Shown here: positions 30,608 through 40,707 of the stretch, in pieces
Layout: each line of letters begins with the position of its first letter
Position numbering within the stretch: position 1 is the first letter of the stretch
NCBI GenBank assembly: GCA_905182885.1
Contig: CAJJCW010000001.1
Span: forward strand, 310,001 to 374,000
Reading direction: 5' to 3'
Source: SAR86 cluster bacterium SAR86B
Lineage (GTDB): Bacteria > Pseudomonadota > Gammaproteobacteria > Magnimaribacterales > D2472
Length of the DNA: 64,000 nucleotides
Made by a program: the position numbers and the translations under genes
The notes under the pieces: model-generated
Seen by the model: only the letters and a program-made list of their open reading frames with translations
Database searches by the model: none
What the model was told of the DNA's origin: nothing

Positions 30608-31762
30608 ATGAGTTATATATTTACATCTGAGTCAGTTTCTGGAGGTCACCCAGATAAAGTTTGTGATCAAATATCTGATGCAGTGCTTGATGCCTACTTA
30701 GCTGAAGATCCTAATAGCAGGGTTGCTTGCGAAACAATGATTAAAAATAATATGGTCTTTATTGCTGGGGAGATAACCTCTCTTGGGAATCCAGATCTTG
30801 AGCCTGTTGTTAGAAAAACAATTAGTGATATTGGTTACAACACAGATGAATATGGCTTTAATGGCGATACGTGTGAGTTTACAAACCTTGTATTCCAACA
30901 ATCTCCTGATATTGCTCAGGGTGTTAACGAAGGCGAAGGAGAAAATTTAGAACAAGGTGCCGGCGATCAGGGTCTTATGTTTGGGTATGCTTGTAAAGAA
31001 ACTGAATCCTTAATGCCTCTTCCAATAGATCTATCACACAAACTTGTGAAGAGACAAGCTGATGCAATGAAGAGTGGAGAAATCTCATGGCTTAGACCTG
31101 ATGCAAAAAGTCAGGTTAGCGTTATATATTCTGATGATGGCAAAACAATTGAGGGTCTTTCTGCGGTAGTTCTTTCAACACAACATGATGAAGATGTAAC
31201 CCAAGAAGAAATAAAAGCAGAAATAATGGATAAAATTATTAAGCCAGTAGTTCCTGAAGAATGGATTCTAGATTCTACTAATATTTACATCAACCCAACC
31301 GGCAAGTTTGTTATTGGTGGTCCAGTTGGCGACTGTGGTCTTACTGGAAGAAAAATTATTGTCGATACTTATGGAGGCATGGCGCGTCATGGGGGCGGTG
31401 CTTTTTCTGGAAAGGACCCTTCAAAAGTAGATAGATCAGCTGCATATGCATCTAGATACGTTGCTAAAAATATCGTTGCTGCTGGTCTAGCAGACTATTG
31501 CGAAATTCAAGTTTCTTATGCAATTGGTGTCGCAAAACCAACATCTATAAATGTTAATACATTTAATAGTGAAAAAATCTCAAAAGCTGCCATTGAAAAA
31601 ATAGTTGAAGAGCACTTTGATCTTAGACCTAAAAGTCTTATCAATATGCTAGACCTGAAGAGACCTATTTATCTTCCAACTGCTGCCTATGGACATTTTG
31701 GAAGAACGGACATTGATCTTAGTTGGGAAAAGACTGATAAAGCTTCAGAAATCTCACAATAA
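30608..31762 (+). CDS. metK: S-adenosylmethionine synthase
   Basis: [54 protein letters not shown]. Confidence 0.97.
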   Translation: MSYIFTSESVSGGHPDKVCDQISDAVLDAYLAEDPNSRVACETMIKNNMVFIAGEITSLGNPDLEPVVRKTISDIGYNTDEYGFNGDTCEFTNLVFQQSPDIAQGVNEGEGENLEQGAGDQGLMFGYACKETESLMPLPIDLSHKLVKRQADAMKSGEISWLRPDAKSQVSVIYSDDGKTIEGLSAVVLSTQHDEDVTQEEIKAEIMDKIIKPVVPEEWILDSTNIYINPTGKFVIGGPVGDCGLTGRKIIVDTYGGMARHGGGAFSGKDPSKVDRSAAYASRYVAKNIVAAGLADYCEIQVSYAIGVAKPTSINVNTFNSEKISKAAIEKIVEEHFDLRPKSLINMLDLKRPIYLPTAAYGHFGRTDIDLSWEKTDKASEISQ

Positions 31763-31786
31763 ATAAAAACATAAAAAGGAAATAAA

Positions 31787-33180
31787 ATGGAAAACGATTA
31801 TAAAGTAGCTGATATGAGTCTTGCAGATTTTGGTAGAAGAGAAATCTCTCTTGCTGAAAATGAAATGCCTGCACTTATGGCATTAAGAGATAAATACAGA
31901 GCGGACCAGCCTCTAGCTGGTGCAAAGATTATGGGATGCATCCATATGACGATACAAACAGCAGTTCTAATGGAGACTCTGATTGATTTAGGGGCTGAGC
32001 TGAGATGGTCATCTTGTAATATCTTTTCAACTCAGGATCATGCAGCAGCGGCAATGGCAGCTAATGGAATACCAACATTTGCATGGAAAGGTGAAACAGA
32101 AGAAGAGTTTGAATGGTGTATAGAACAAACTATTCTTAAGGACGGCGTGCCATGGGAAGCAAATATGATTCTTGATGATGGTAGTGATCTAACTGCTATG
32201 GTTCATGAGAAATTTCCAGAAATGCTGGAAGCTATTCATGGAGTATCTGAAGAAACAACAACTGGTATTCATAGATTAAAAGATATGCTTTTAAAGGGAG
32301 AATTAAAAATACCTGCTATTAATGTAAATGACTCTGTAACAAAAGCTAAAAACGATAATAAATATGGATGTAGACACAGTCTTAATGATGCTCTCAAAAG
32401 AGGTACAGATATGCTTCTTTCAGGTAAAAGAGGTTTAGTTATTGGTTACGGTGATGTTGGTAAAGGTTCTGCTGCCAGTCTTGCTCAAGAAGGAATGATT
32501 GTAAGTGTTGTTGAGTCAGATCCAATATGCGCAATGCAAGCATGCATGGATGGTTTTGCAGTTGTCTCATGTTACAAAGATGGCGTTGTAACTAGAAACG
32601 AGGCTGACATCAATATGCAAGTTATGGGACAAACTGACTTAATTGTGACAACAACTGGTAATGTAAATGTTTGCGATTCAGCGATGCTTAATACTCTTAA
32701 AAATTGTGCAGTAGTTTGTAATATTGGTCATTTTGATAACGAAATTGATACAGCTTATATGAGAGAAGCATTCTATTGGGATGAAGTGAAACCCCAAGTT
32801 CATAGAATTTTTAGAGATACAAACCAGATGGGACTCCTAACCTTTCAAGTAAAAATTTCCTTATCCTTCTAGCTGAAGGAAGGCTTGTTAACCTAGGTAA
32901 CGCTACAGGACATCCAAGTAGAATTATGGATGGTTCTTTTGCTAACCAAGTATTAGCTCAAATTCATTTATATAAACAAGGTTTTGCAAATATTAATGAT
33001 GCTGACACAAAAGCTGAAATGATTACTGTAGAAGTCCTACCTAAGAAGCTAGATGAAGAAGTAGCAGCATTAATGGTTGCAGGTTTTGGAGGGGTTGTAA
33101 CTCAACTTACTCAAGATCAAGCTGACTATATTAATGTTCCTCAAGAAGGCCCTTTCAAAGAAGACGCCTACAAATATTAG
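31787..33180 (+). CDS. ahcY: Adenosylhomocysteinase, apparently frameshifted near 32825
   Basis: 31787..32872 and 32926..33180 are consecutive parts of AhcY ([46 protein letters not shown]). A one-base shift restores ...[29 protein letters not shown].... Confidence 0.92.
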
Positions 33181-33189
33181 TCTAAAATT

Positions 33190-33224
33190 GTGCATTTATG
33201 GGCATTATTGCCCATAATGTGCAC
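33190..33224 (+). repeat. Strong inverted repeat between ahcY and lptM
   Basis: GTGCATTTATGGGCA-TTAT-TGCCCATAATGTGCAC, near-complete palindrome with one bulge and one mismatch. Confidence 0.75.
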
Positions 33225-33225
33225 T

Positions 33226-33327
33226 ATGAAAATAGTCCGAATCATAGTTTGTGTATTTACTAGTGCATCCTTAGTGGGCTGTGGTGTGAAAGGGCCAATT
33301 ATTAATTCAATCATTAATATCTTATAA
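33226..33327 (+). CDS. lptM: LPS translocon maturation chaperone LptM (YifL-like lipoprotein), 33 aa
   Basis: MKIVRIIVCVFTSASLVGCGVKGPIINSIINIL*: lipobox plus CGxKGP motif; directly upstream of lysA-dapF. Missing from the ORF track. Confidence 0.85.
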   Translation: MKIVRIIVCVFTSASLVGCGVKGPIINSIINIL

Positions 33328-34569
33328 ATGGATTTTTTTAACTACAAAGACGGCAAGCTATTTTGTGAAGGCGTAGACCTTTCGCTTATTTCAAAAACAT
33401 TTGATACACCTGCTTATGTATATTCAAAAAAAACTCTTGAAAGGCATATAGATGCATATATCGAATCTTTTACATCCTCTAATAATTTAGTCTGCTTTGC
33501 TGTTAAGTCATTGAGCAATATTTCAATTCTTAAGATACTTAAAGATAAGGGTTGCGGCTTTGACATTGTTTCAGGAGGTGAGTTACATCGGGTCATGTTG
33601 GCAGGCGCTGATCCTAAAAAAATAATATTTTCAGGTGTCGGTAAATCCAAGAGTGAGATAGCTTTGGGAATAAAAAATGATGTCTTATCGTTTAATATCG
33701 AGTCTTCATCAGAGCTTTATAGAATAGAAAAGGTTGCTAAAGATCTAGGAAAGATTGCTCCAGTATCAATTAGATTCAATCCTGACGTAGACTCAGGCGG
33801 GCATGATTACATTACAACGGGTAGAAAGGGAGATAAGTTTGGAATTTCCTCAATTGAAGATATTTTGAATCTAAGTAATCATATTTCAAACTCTGACAGT
33901 CTAAAAATTGTCGGTGTTGCCTGTCATATAGGATCTCAGATACTTGGATTGGATAGTTATAAAGCTGCGGCTAGAAAAACTATTGAGCTTGCAGATAAAT
34001 TGCTTGACCTTGGTATTGAGCTTGATTTTTTAGACTTAGGTGGTGGCTTGGGTGTCCCCTACAATGGCGAAACACCTCCGTCTCCAAATGAATTGGTTGC
34101 CTGTCTTGAAAGTGAGCTATCAGAAAGAAAAGAAAGAATCATAATAGAGCCAGGAAGAAGTATCTCTGCTAATGCCGGAATACTTCTTACCAAGGTTGAG
34201 TACATTAAAGATGAATTTTTAATAGTAGATGCGGCAATGAATGATCTTCTTAGGCCAGCATTATATAAAGCAGAACATGATGTATGGAATCTAGATAAGA
34301 ATAACGCCCAAGAAACTAAAGTTTGGAATATTGTAGGTCCTATTTGTGAATCCTCAGATTTCTTAGCAAGGAATATTAGCATTCCTGCTAAAGAAGAAGA
34401 TGTACTAGCAATAAAATCGGCTGGAGCATATGGCTTTGTGATGTCTTCAAATTATAATTCCAGGCCAAGATGTCCTGAAATTCTTGTAGATGAAGATAAG
34501 TTTAAGCTTATAAGAAAAAGAGAAAGTTTAGATGATCTTGTTCGTTCTGAGATAAATCCGGATGATTAG
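33328..34569 (+). CDS. lysA: Diaminopimelate decarboxylase
   Basis: YVYSKKTLERH, CFAVKSLSN, HIGSQI, LDLGGGLGVPY, EPGRSISANAG. Confidence 0.95.
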   Translation: MDFFNYKDGKLFCEGVDLSLISKTFDTPAYVYSKKTLERHIDAYIESFTSSNNLVCFAVKSLSNISILKILKDKGCGFDIVSGGELHRVMLAGADPKKIIFSGVGKSKSEIALGIKNDVLSFNIESSSELYRIEKVAKDLGKIAPVSIRFNPDVDSGGHDYITTGRKGDKFGISSIEDILNLSNHISNSDSLKIVGVACHIGSQILGLDSYKAAARKTIELADKLLDLGIELDFLDLGGGLGVPYNGETPPSPNELVACLESELSERKERIIIEPGRSISANAGILLTKVEYIKDEFLIVDAAMNDLLRPALYKAEHDVWNLDKNNAQETKVWNIVGPICESSDFLARNISIPAKEEDVLAIKSAGAYGFVMSSNYNSRPRCPEILVDEDKFKLIRKRESLDDLVRSEINPDD

Positions 34570-35344
34570 TTTTGATAAAATGCACGGTAATGGTAATGAT
34601 TTCATTATCTTAAATTCTATTGAGAAAGATTTTGCGCCCTCAAAAGTATTTATTAAAAAAAATTCGGACAGAAAATTTGGAATAGGATTTGATCAGCTAA
34701 TTTTAGTAAAGCTGCCTAATAAAGAAGATTCAGATTTCTTTATTAAGTTTTATAATGCCGATGGCGGAGAGGCTGATATGTGCCTTAATGGAATAAGGTG
34801 CGCTGTTTCGTATATTTGGAAACATAGGTTTGCCCCAAAAGGACCCTTAGTTCTTGAAACAAATAAAAAAACAGTAATCTGCAAGCCTTCTGGAAAAAAT
34901 ATTCAAGCATCATTTCAAATGCCGCTAGAGGTTAGTAATGACAAGCTTCACTCATCTATTAAAAAACACCTTAAAGATGAAAAATTTTTTATAGTAGATG
35001 CTGGAAACAAGCATTTATGTATTAAGAAAAGAAATATTAAAAAAGAAGATCTAAATTTACTTTATTCAAAATTAGAAAAAATAATTAAGCCCTATAAGAT
35101 TAATTTATCAATCTTTAAACAGAGCAAAGAGCTTGTGGAAATAAGAACATATGAGAATGGTGTTGGAGAAACTCTTTCCTGCGGTTCGGCATCTGCATCA
35201 GTATCGTCTTTGTGTCTTGGTGGTAAGATAAATAAAGTTACTGTTGTATCCTCTGGTGGAGAAATAAAGTTTACCAAATCTAACCATGATATTTTAATGA
35301 CTGGGCCATCGGCTCATATATTTTCAGGAGATATTGATGAGTAA
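34562..35344 (+). CDS. dapF: Diaminopimelate epimerase
   Basis: FDKMHGNGNDFIIL, GGEADMCLNGIRC, GETLSCGSASAS. Confidence 0.94.
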   Translation: MISFDKMHGNGNDFIILNSIEKDFAPSKVFIKKNSDRKFGIGFDQLILVKLPNKEDSDFFIKFYNADGGEADMCLNGIRCAVSYIWKHRFAPKGPLVLETNKKTVICKPSGKNIQASFQMPLEVSNDKLHSSIKKHLKDEKFFIVDAGNKHLCIKKRNIKKEDLNLLYSKLEKIIKPYKINLSIFKQSKELVEIRTYENGVGETLSCGSASASVSSLCLGGKINKVTVVSSGGEIKFTKSNHDILMTGPSAHIFSGDIDE

Positions 35345-35966
35345 AAAGCTAGATCCAAAAGATGTGGAATTATTTCTCTTAGATAATATAGATTTTTTTG
35401 AATCGAGGGAGTCTCTAGTTGGTGAGCTTAAGTTTAAGCACTCATCAAGTTCTGCATCTTCTTTGTTAGAACGTCAAATTATGAAATTAAGAGATGAGCA
35501 AAAAGACCTTATGGATCTTCTTTCATCTTTTATAAAAACGGCATCGCTTAATGAAGATTTATTTAATAAATCAAAAGATTTAACTCTTTCGATACTAGGA
35601 TCATCCACCAAGGAAGAGGTTATTAGTAAGGTTCAGGATGATTTCATGAAAAACTTTAGTGTTGATAACTGTATCCTTGAATTTCTTGAAAATACAAAGA
35701 TGGATGAAGTTGAAAGCAAAACGGGAATGTCTTTTCACAAAGGAGCAATTTTTTGTGGATCGTATTCTAACGAAAAAATGGAACTCCTCTTCGGTGACAG
35801 TAAAGTAGAATCAATGGCGATCGCAGTAATAGCAGGGGGCAAAGATCTAGCCCTTTTAAAATTAGGAAGTTATGAGCGAACTAGATATCTCGGAGATGAA
35901 GATACTACTTTCATAGAATACATAAGAGATATTTTAGATAAGAAATTTTCCTCTTTTGATGTCTAG
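35337..35966 (+). CDS. DUF484 family protein (YigA-like)
   Basis: Between dapF and xerC; GAF-like FxxNxDFF N-terminal pattern (FLLDNIDFFESRESLV). Confidence 0.85.
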   Translation: MSKKLDPKDVELFLLDNIDFFESRESLVGELKFKHSSSSASSLLERQIMKLRDEQKDLMDLLSSFIKTASLNEDLFNKSKDLTLSILGSSTKEEVISKVQDDFMKNFSVDNCILEFLENTKMDEVESKTGMSFHKGAIFCGSYSNEKMELLFGDSKVESMAIAVIAGGKDLALLKLGSYERTRYLGDEDTTFIEYIRDILDKKFSSFDV

Positions 35967-36855
35967 CGACTATTTTGTCTCGAAAGATGTAAAGCTTTAC
36001 ATCGATTATATTTCTGAAGTTAAGAATCTTTCAATTAATACAAGCTCTTCCTACAACCGAGATCTTCAAAAACTAATTAAATATCTTCAATTAATAAATA
36101 TTACGAACTATTCTGACATATCAGATGATGTCTGCTCTGGCTGGATTGGTAATTTATACTCTCTGGATATCAACCCAAGAAGTATCCAAAGACATCTATC
36201 TTCTGGCAAAGGTTTTTTTAGGTTTCTAAAAAAAAATCATAGAATAGATGCTTCTCCATTTGAACTTGTTAAGGCTCCTAAAACTCCCAGCTATCTTCCG
36301 GAAGTTCTTTCTCCTGAAAGTGTAGAGCAATTATTAAACTTTAAGCCAGACGGACCTCTTGAATTGAGAGATCTTGCTATTGTGGAGCTAATGTATTCAT
36401 CGGGATTGCGTGTATCAGAAACTGCAGGCGTTGACTTAGATCATTTTGAAGAGGAAATGTCATTTCTAAGGATTTTGGGCAAAGGCTCAAAAACAAGACT
36501 AGTGCCCCTTGGCAGATATGCAATAAATGCCATCAAAAATTGGGTATATGAAAGATCTAAATATTCTGGGGAATCTGGTGCTCTTTTTATAAATCTTAAG
36601 GGCTCTAGACTAACTGTAAGAAGCATCCAGTTAAGATTAAAAAGACTGGCAACAAAGCAAGGACTTCCTCCAATACACCCGCACATGCTTCGACATAGTT
36701 TTGCTACGCATATGCTAGAGTCGAGTGGTGATCTTAGAACAATTCAGGAATTACTAGGTCATAGCTCACTCTCTACAACACAAATTTATACTAAATTAGA
36801 TTATCAACATTTAGTTAAGATTTACGATAAGGCACACCCAAGGGCAAAAAAATGA
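35956..36855 (+). CDS. xerC: Tyrosine recombinase XerC
   Basis: LMYSSGLRVSETAGVDL, HPHMLRHSFATHMLESSGDLRTIQELLGHSSLSTTQIYTKLD (R-HxxR-H-Y). Confidence 0.95.
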   Translation: MMSSDYFVSKDVKLYIDYISEVKNLSINTSSSYNRDLQKLIKYLQLINITNYSDISDDVCSGWIGNLYSLDINPRSIQRHLSSGKGFFRFLKKNHRIDASPFELVKAPKTPSYLPEVLSPESVEQLLNFKPDGPLELRDLAIVELMYSSGLRVSETAGVDLDHFEEEMSFLRILGKGSKTRLVPLGRYAINAIKNWVYERSKYSGESGALFINLKGSRLTVRSIQLRLKRLATKQGLPPIHPHMLRHSFATHMLESSGDLRTIQELLGHSSLSTTQIYTKLDYQHLVKIYDKAHPRAKK

Positions 36856-37563
36856 AAGATATTAAGTTAATAACCTTTGATCTTGATGATACTTTTTGGG
36901 ATATTGAGCCAGTCATTATTAAGGCTGAAATGGAAACAAGACATTGGCTTGAGGAAAGGGTTGGTGTTGTTGAATGGGGTTCTATGAAAGATCTCCTTAG
37001 CTTCAGGAAGGAACTCATTTTAAAAAATCCTATTTTAGAATGGGATATAAGCCTTCTTAGAAAAGAAATTTATAGAGATAAGCTAAAAAATATTATTACA
37101 GATGATTTAGAAAGAGAGGAGGTAGTCGAAGAATCTTATAAAATTTTTATAGATAAAAGACATGATGTAACTTTTTATGAAGGTGTATTTGATGCAATCA
37201 AGCAACTTTCTAAAAGATACCCTTTAGGAGTTTTAACTAATCGGCAACGCTGATATATTTAAATTTGATATTGGTAGGTATTTTGATTTTTCTATTTGCT
37301 CTTCAGATGTACAAAGTAATAAGCCTGGAAAAGCACACTTCATTAAAGCGTTGGAAGGCTATAAAAATATAACTTTTAATGAGGTTGTTCATATTGGTGA
37401 TGATCAGGTGAACGATGTTTGTGGTGCTCAAGATCTAGGAATTAATGCTTTATGGTTTAATAATAAAAATGCAAAATGGGACCAAGATAATGCTGTGCCT
37501 ATTGAATTTAATCAGTGGAACAAATGCATAGATATAATAGAGAAAATTAATGAGTCAAAGTGA
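36852..37563 (+). CDS. HAD-superfamily hydrolase (YigB-like), apparently frameshifted near 37242
   Basis: ITFDLDDTFWD motif I; first ORF ends ...GVLTNRQR*. Removing one C gives GVLTNGNADIFKFDIGRYFDFSICSSD...HIGDDQVNDVCGAQ. Follows xerC as yigB does in E. coli. Confidence 0.88.
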
Positions 37564-37783
37564 AGTTACAGAAGCTATTTTAAATATTCTAAAAAAGGAA
37601 GTTGGTGCGCTAGAAAAGCTTTTGCCATCTGATATTTTAAAATCTCTGGAAGAAAAGATTAATCCAGAAGTAAATAGAATTATTGAGGGGAGCGGTTATA
37701 TCAAAAAGACAAAGTATGAGGCTCTTAAAAATAACATAGACAAGCTAGAAAAAAGAATTATAGACTTGGAAAAAGAATTATAA
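37550..37783 (+). CDS. ubiK: Ubiquinone biosynthesis accessory factor UbiK-like (YqiC/BMFP)
   Basis: 77 aa, amphipathic N-terminus, YIKKTKYEALKNNIDKLEKRIIDLEKEL C-terminal coiled coil typical of BMFP proteins. Confidence 0.65.
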   Translation: MSQSEVTEAILNILKKEVGALEKLLPSDILKSLEEKINPEVNRIIEGSGYIKKTKYEALKNNIDKLEKRIIDLEKEL

Positions 37784-38182
37784 AGTAACTATATATTTTG
37801 ATAGGTCTTTAATATCTTTATCAGACAAGGCTGCCGCCTGAGCGTACATCAAAGCACTTTGGGCGCCCCTTTCTTCTTTGTTTTTGTATTGAACAAGAGC
37901 AGCTGCTATATATTCACTCTTTGAGCCTTTAAAGGATGGGCCAATGCCGCCTTCTCCTTGAGCTCCATGACATGCAATACATCCAGCATATAGCTTAGTT
38001 ACTTTAGAGTCAGTTCCTGATGAGGCCTGAGCAATTGCCGCCGAAGAGCCACAGTCCTGACCCTCAACACAAATATTTACTTTAAGACTAAGTCTTTGTA
38101 TAACTGAGTCATCGTACTTCTTTCCATTAAATAAAAAGAGTGCGCATAGAGGTAAAATATAAAGATAGTATTTATTTTTCAT
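37778..38182 (-). CDS. Monoheme c-type cytochrome (c5-like)
   Basis: CIACHGAQGEGGIGPSF; signal peptide beginning MKNKYYLYILPLCALF. ATG at 38182 preferred over 38230. Confidence 0.85.
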   Translation of the reverse strand: MKNKYYLYILPLCALFLFNGKKYDDSVIQRLSLKVNICVEGQDCGSSAAIAQASSGTDSKVTKLYAGCIACHGAQGEGGIGPSFKGSKSEYIAAALVQYKNKEERGAQSALMYAQAAALSDKDIKDLSKYIVTL

Positions 38183-38189
38183 TTTATTC

Positions 38190-38815
38190 CTAAGAGTTTG
38201 GTCTTTGTAATTCAACAACGTGATCAACAACTTTTAACATATCAGCAAGGCTTCCTTTCGACTCAATAATATATGTACCATCAACTACAATCATGGGTAC
38301 CGATGAGATCTTAAGTTGCCTTGCATACTTAATACTCCTATTAACTTTTTGCTTTACTGTAAAAGATTCTAAATATTGAGCCGTTACTTCTGGAGCAATG
38401 CCGAATTTAGATAAGAAATCTTGAATGGCTTTTGGGCTTTGGAGGAAATTACCTTCTTTATGAATAGTTACAAAAACAGCAGAATGAGTAGCCTGGATCT
38501 AGTTTTAATGCCTCTATAGTATAAGAATAATGCTGCATGAAGCTGGTGAATTGGGCCCCATGTTATCGGCATTTTAATTAATATAGTATCGTCTGCTTGC
38601 CTGGCTTCCCAAGAATTTATTGAGGGCTCAAAAGAGTAGCAATGTGTACAGCCATACCAAAATGACTCAGTTACTTCTACTATGCCATCTCTTTTAACCG
38701 GAAGAGGGTTGTCAACTAAGCGATAATCTTTTCCCAGCTTATATTCGGCACTTACCGAAACTGCAAAAAAAGCTATTAGAAATAATTTAGAGAATTTTTT
38801 TAAATATAATGTCAT
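38190..38815 (-). CDS. dsbA: Thiol:disulfide interchange protein DsbA, apparently with two frameshifts
   Basis: ESFWYGCTHCYSFEP (CxxC). Correcting one base near 38515 and one near 38493 gives ...LFLYYEALKLDPATHSAVFVTIHKEGNF...KISSVPMIVVDGTYIIESKG...QRPNS* with the cis-Pro loop. Confidence 0.85.
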
Positions 38816-39477
38816 TTGTATAGTCCGTGCATGTAGTTTGATAAAGCATCAATTTCTTTATCGGTTAAATTTTCAGCAATTGATTGCATGACAAGGGCTT
38901 GTTCGCCTGCATTCCTTTCCTTTGATCTATATGCTTTTAATGTGGATGTAAGATAACCAACTTGCTGTCCTGCAAGTGATGGGAATCCTGCAAGACTATT
39001 ACCGTCCCCATAAACTGAATGACATGCTGTACATGCTGGAATAGCTTTTTTCATATTGCCTGATCTGTATAAACTTTCACCAAGGGCAAGAAGCTCTTCG
39101 TCGTTCTTGGCTTTGCCAACTGTTGCCTCTTGTGAAGAATAAAATGCTGCTATATTTAATAAATCATCATCCTTAAGAGATTGAAGGTATGGGGTAACTG
39201 ACATCATAAGAGCATTATTTCTTTCGCCATCTTTAAAATATTGAAGTTGTTCGTATACATATCTCTGGTTTTGACCAGCTAATTTTGGCCAGTCAGAATT
39301 TATACTATTACCATCTGATCCGTGACATGCAGAACAAGTTGCAACAAGTTCGCTTCCTTTGTCTGCATTACCTAGTTTAAAGCCATGAGGCATGTCTTCA
39401 GAATGCGACGCATTCTCAGCTGCGCTGATATTAAATGTCATGCTGAAAGATGTAATGATTACGAGAAGTAATTTCAT
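38812..39477 (-). CDS. Diheme cytochrome c4
   Basis: CSACHGSDGNS and CTACHSVYGDG heme motifs; signal peptide. Confidence 0.9.
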   Translation of the reverse strand: MKLLLVIITSFSMTFNISAAENASHSEDMPHGFKLGNADKGSELVATCSACHGSDGNSINSDWPKLAGQNQRYVYEQLQYFKDGERNNALMMSVTPYLQSLKDDDLLNIAAFYSSQEATVGKAKNDEELLALGESLYRSGNMKKAIPACTACHSVYGDGNSLAGFPSLAGQQVGYLTSTLKAYRSKERNAGEQALVMQSIAENLTDKEIDALSNYMHGLYK

Positions 39478-39545
39478 ATGTTTTAAATAAGTATGTCTTA
39501 GTGATGTGTATTATAAACATAGGTTGGTATGATATAAACGTTTAA

Positions 39546-40124
39546 ATGAAAAACCTTTTTAAAGAATCCGAATTCATGCTTGGTGTAACCAAGTTCAAAA
39601 ATCTTCCTGAAGATGAAGGTGTGGAAATATTATTGGCTGGGAGATCTAATGCTGGTAAGTCTAGCGCTCTAAACGCACTTACTGAGAACCCCAAGCTTGC
39701 ACGAATAAGTAAGACTCCTGGAAGAACTACTGAAATAAATTACTTTAGAGTAAATGAAACTTTAAAGTTTGTTGACTTGCCTGGCTATGGTTTTGCTAAA
39801 TCAAGTTTTCATAAAAGAAAGGATTGGGCGCCTCTTTTAGAAGAGTATTTTGCAAAGAGGCAGTCCTTTAAGGCCGTAGTTATTTTTATGGATATTCGAC
39901 ACCCGCTTAAAGACAGTGACAGAGATTTAATTGATTTGTGCAATAACTCAGATGTTGCTTTTATCCCTGTACTAACAAAAAGTGACAAGCTATCAAACAA
40001 TCAAAAAGCAAAAGCAGTTGCTGCAGTTAATAGACAGATGCAGGATTGTGAAGCTATAGCTGTTTCTTCTAAAGATATTGTGGGCTTTGACAAGTTAACA
40101 AGGGCCATATTAGAATTCTGTTAA
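39546..40124 (+). CDS. engB: Ribosome biogenesis GTP-binding protein EngB/YihA
   Basis: LLAGRSNAGKSSALNAL, TPGRTTEINYF, VDLPGYGFAKS, LTKSDKL. Confidence 0.95.
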   Translation: MKNLFKESEFMLGVTKFKNLPEDEGVEILLAGRSNAGKSSALNALTENPKLARISKTPGRTTEINYFRVNETLKFVDLPGYGFAKSSFHKRKDWAPLLEEYFAKRQSFKAVVIFMDIRHPLKDSDRDLIDLCNNSDVAFIPVLTKSDKLSNNQKAKAVAAVNRQMQDCEAIAVSSKDIVGFDKLTRAILEFC

Positions 40125-40639
40125 TGCTTGAATATCAAAAACAGGACTGCAGCTTAACTATAGCTGAAGGTCTAGAGTGCTATTACAATTCATTCCCCAA
40201 ATCTAAAGAGGTTTTTAAAGACAATCCTCAATCAGGGACTTTGCTAAGAGACCATGACTGCACACATGTTATTTTTGGCTTAGATATAAGCCTAGAACAT
40301 GAGGCTGTCCTCGATTCTTGGGTGCTTTGGGGCTGTTCGTTTAAATGGAAATATTTACTAGGTTATAACAAGCTTCCTGAGCTGAAAGAACTGAATAAAA
40401 GACTTTTCAAGGAACTTGGTGTCATTGGTTTCATAAAGCTTTATTGGAAGGTCGGTGCAATTAAAAGAAAGGTAATTTATAGAACTTTTAAAATGCAAAA
40501 GAAATGGCCATTTAAAGTTCCTGAACAATATTTATCTATGAAGATATCTGACCTTAGAAAAATGCACGGAATTAAAATTCTTCTTCAAGAAGAGATGAAT
40601 TACGAACCAACAAAATGGTCTGGGTCTATAAATAACTGA
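40124..40639 (+). CDS. Coq4-like protein, putative ubiquinone biosynthesis
   Basis: HDCTHVIFGLDISLEHE fits the Coq4 zinc motif HDxxHx11E; overall length is short (171 aa). Confidence 0.55.
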   Translation: MLEYQKQDCSLTIAEGLECYYNSFPKSKEVFKDNPQSGTLLRDHDCTHVIFGLDISLEHEAVLDSWVLWGCSFKWKYLLGYNKLPELKELNKRLFKELGVIGFIKLYWKVGAIKRKVIYRTFKMQKKWPFKVPEQYLSMKISDLRKMHGIKILLQEEMNYEPTKWSGSINN

Positions 40640-40707
40640 TAAGAATTAGGTTTGTGCCACCTTGAATAATTAAAGAAAAATTAATTAATAATAAAGTTAT
40701 CCAAATT

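Noticed and set aside
32820-32880. Programmed -1 ribosomal frameshift in ahcY (AAAAATTTCC nearby)
   Set aside because: The heptamer A AAT TTC is not in the zero frame, the protein similarity already changes frame upstream at about 32825, and AhcY is not known to use recoding. A single-base deletion is simpler.
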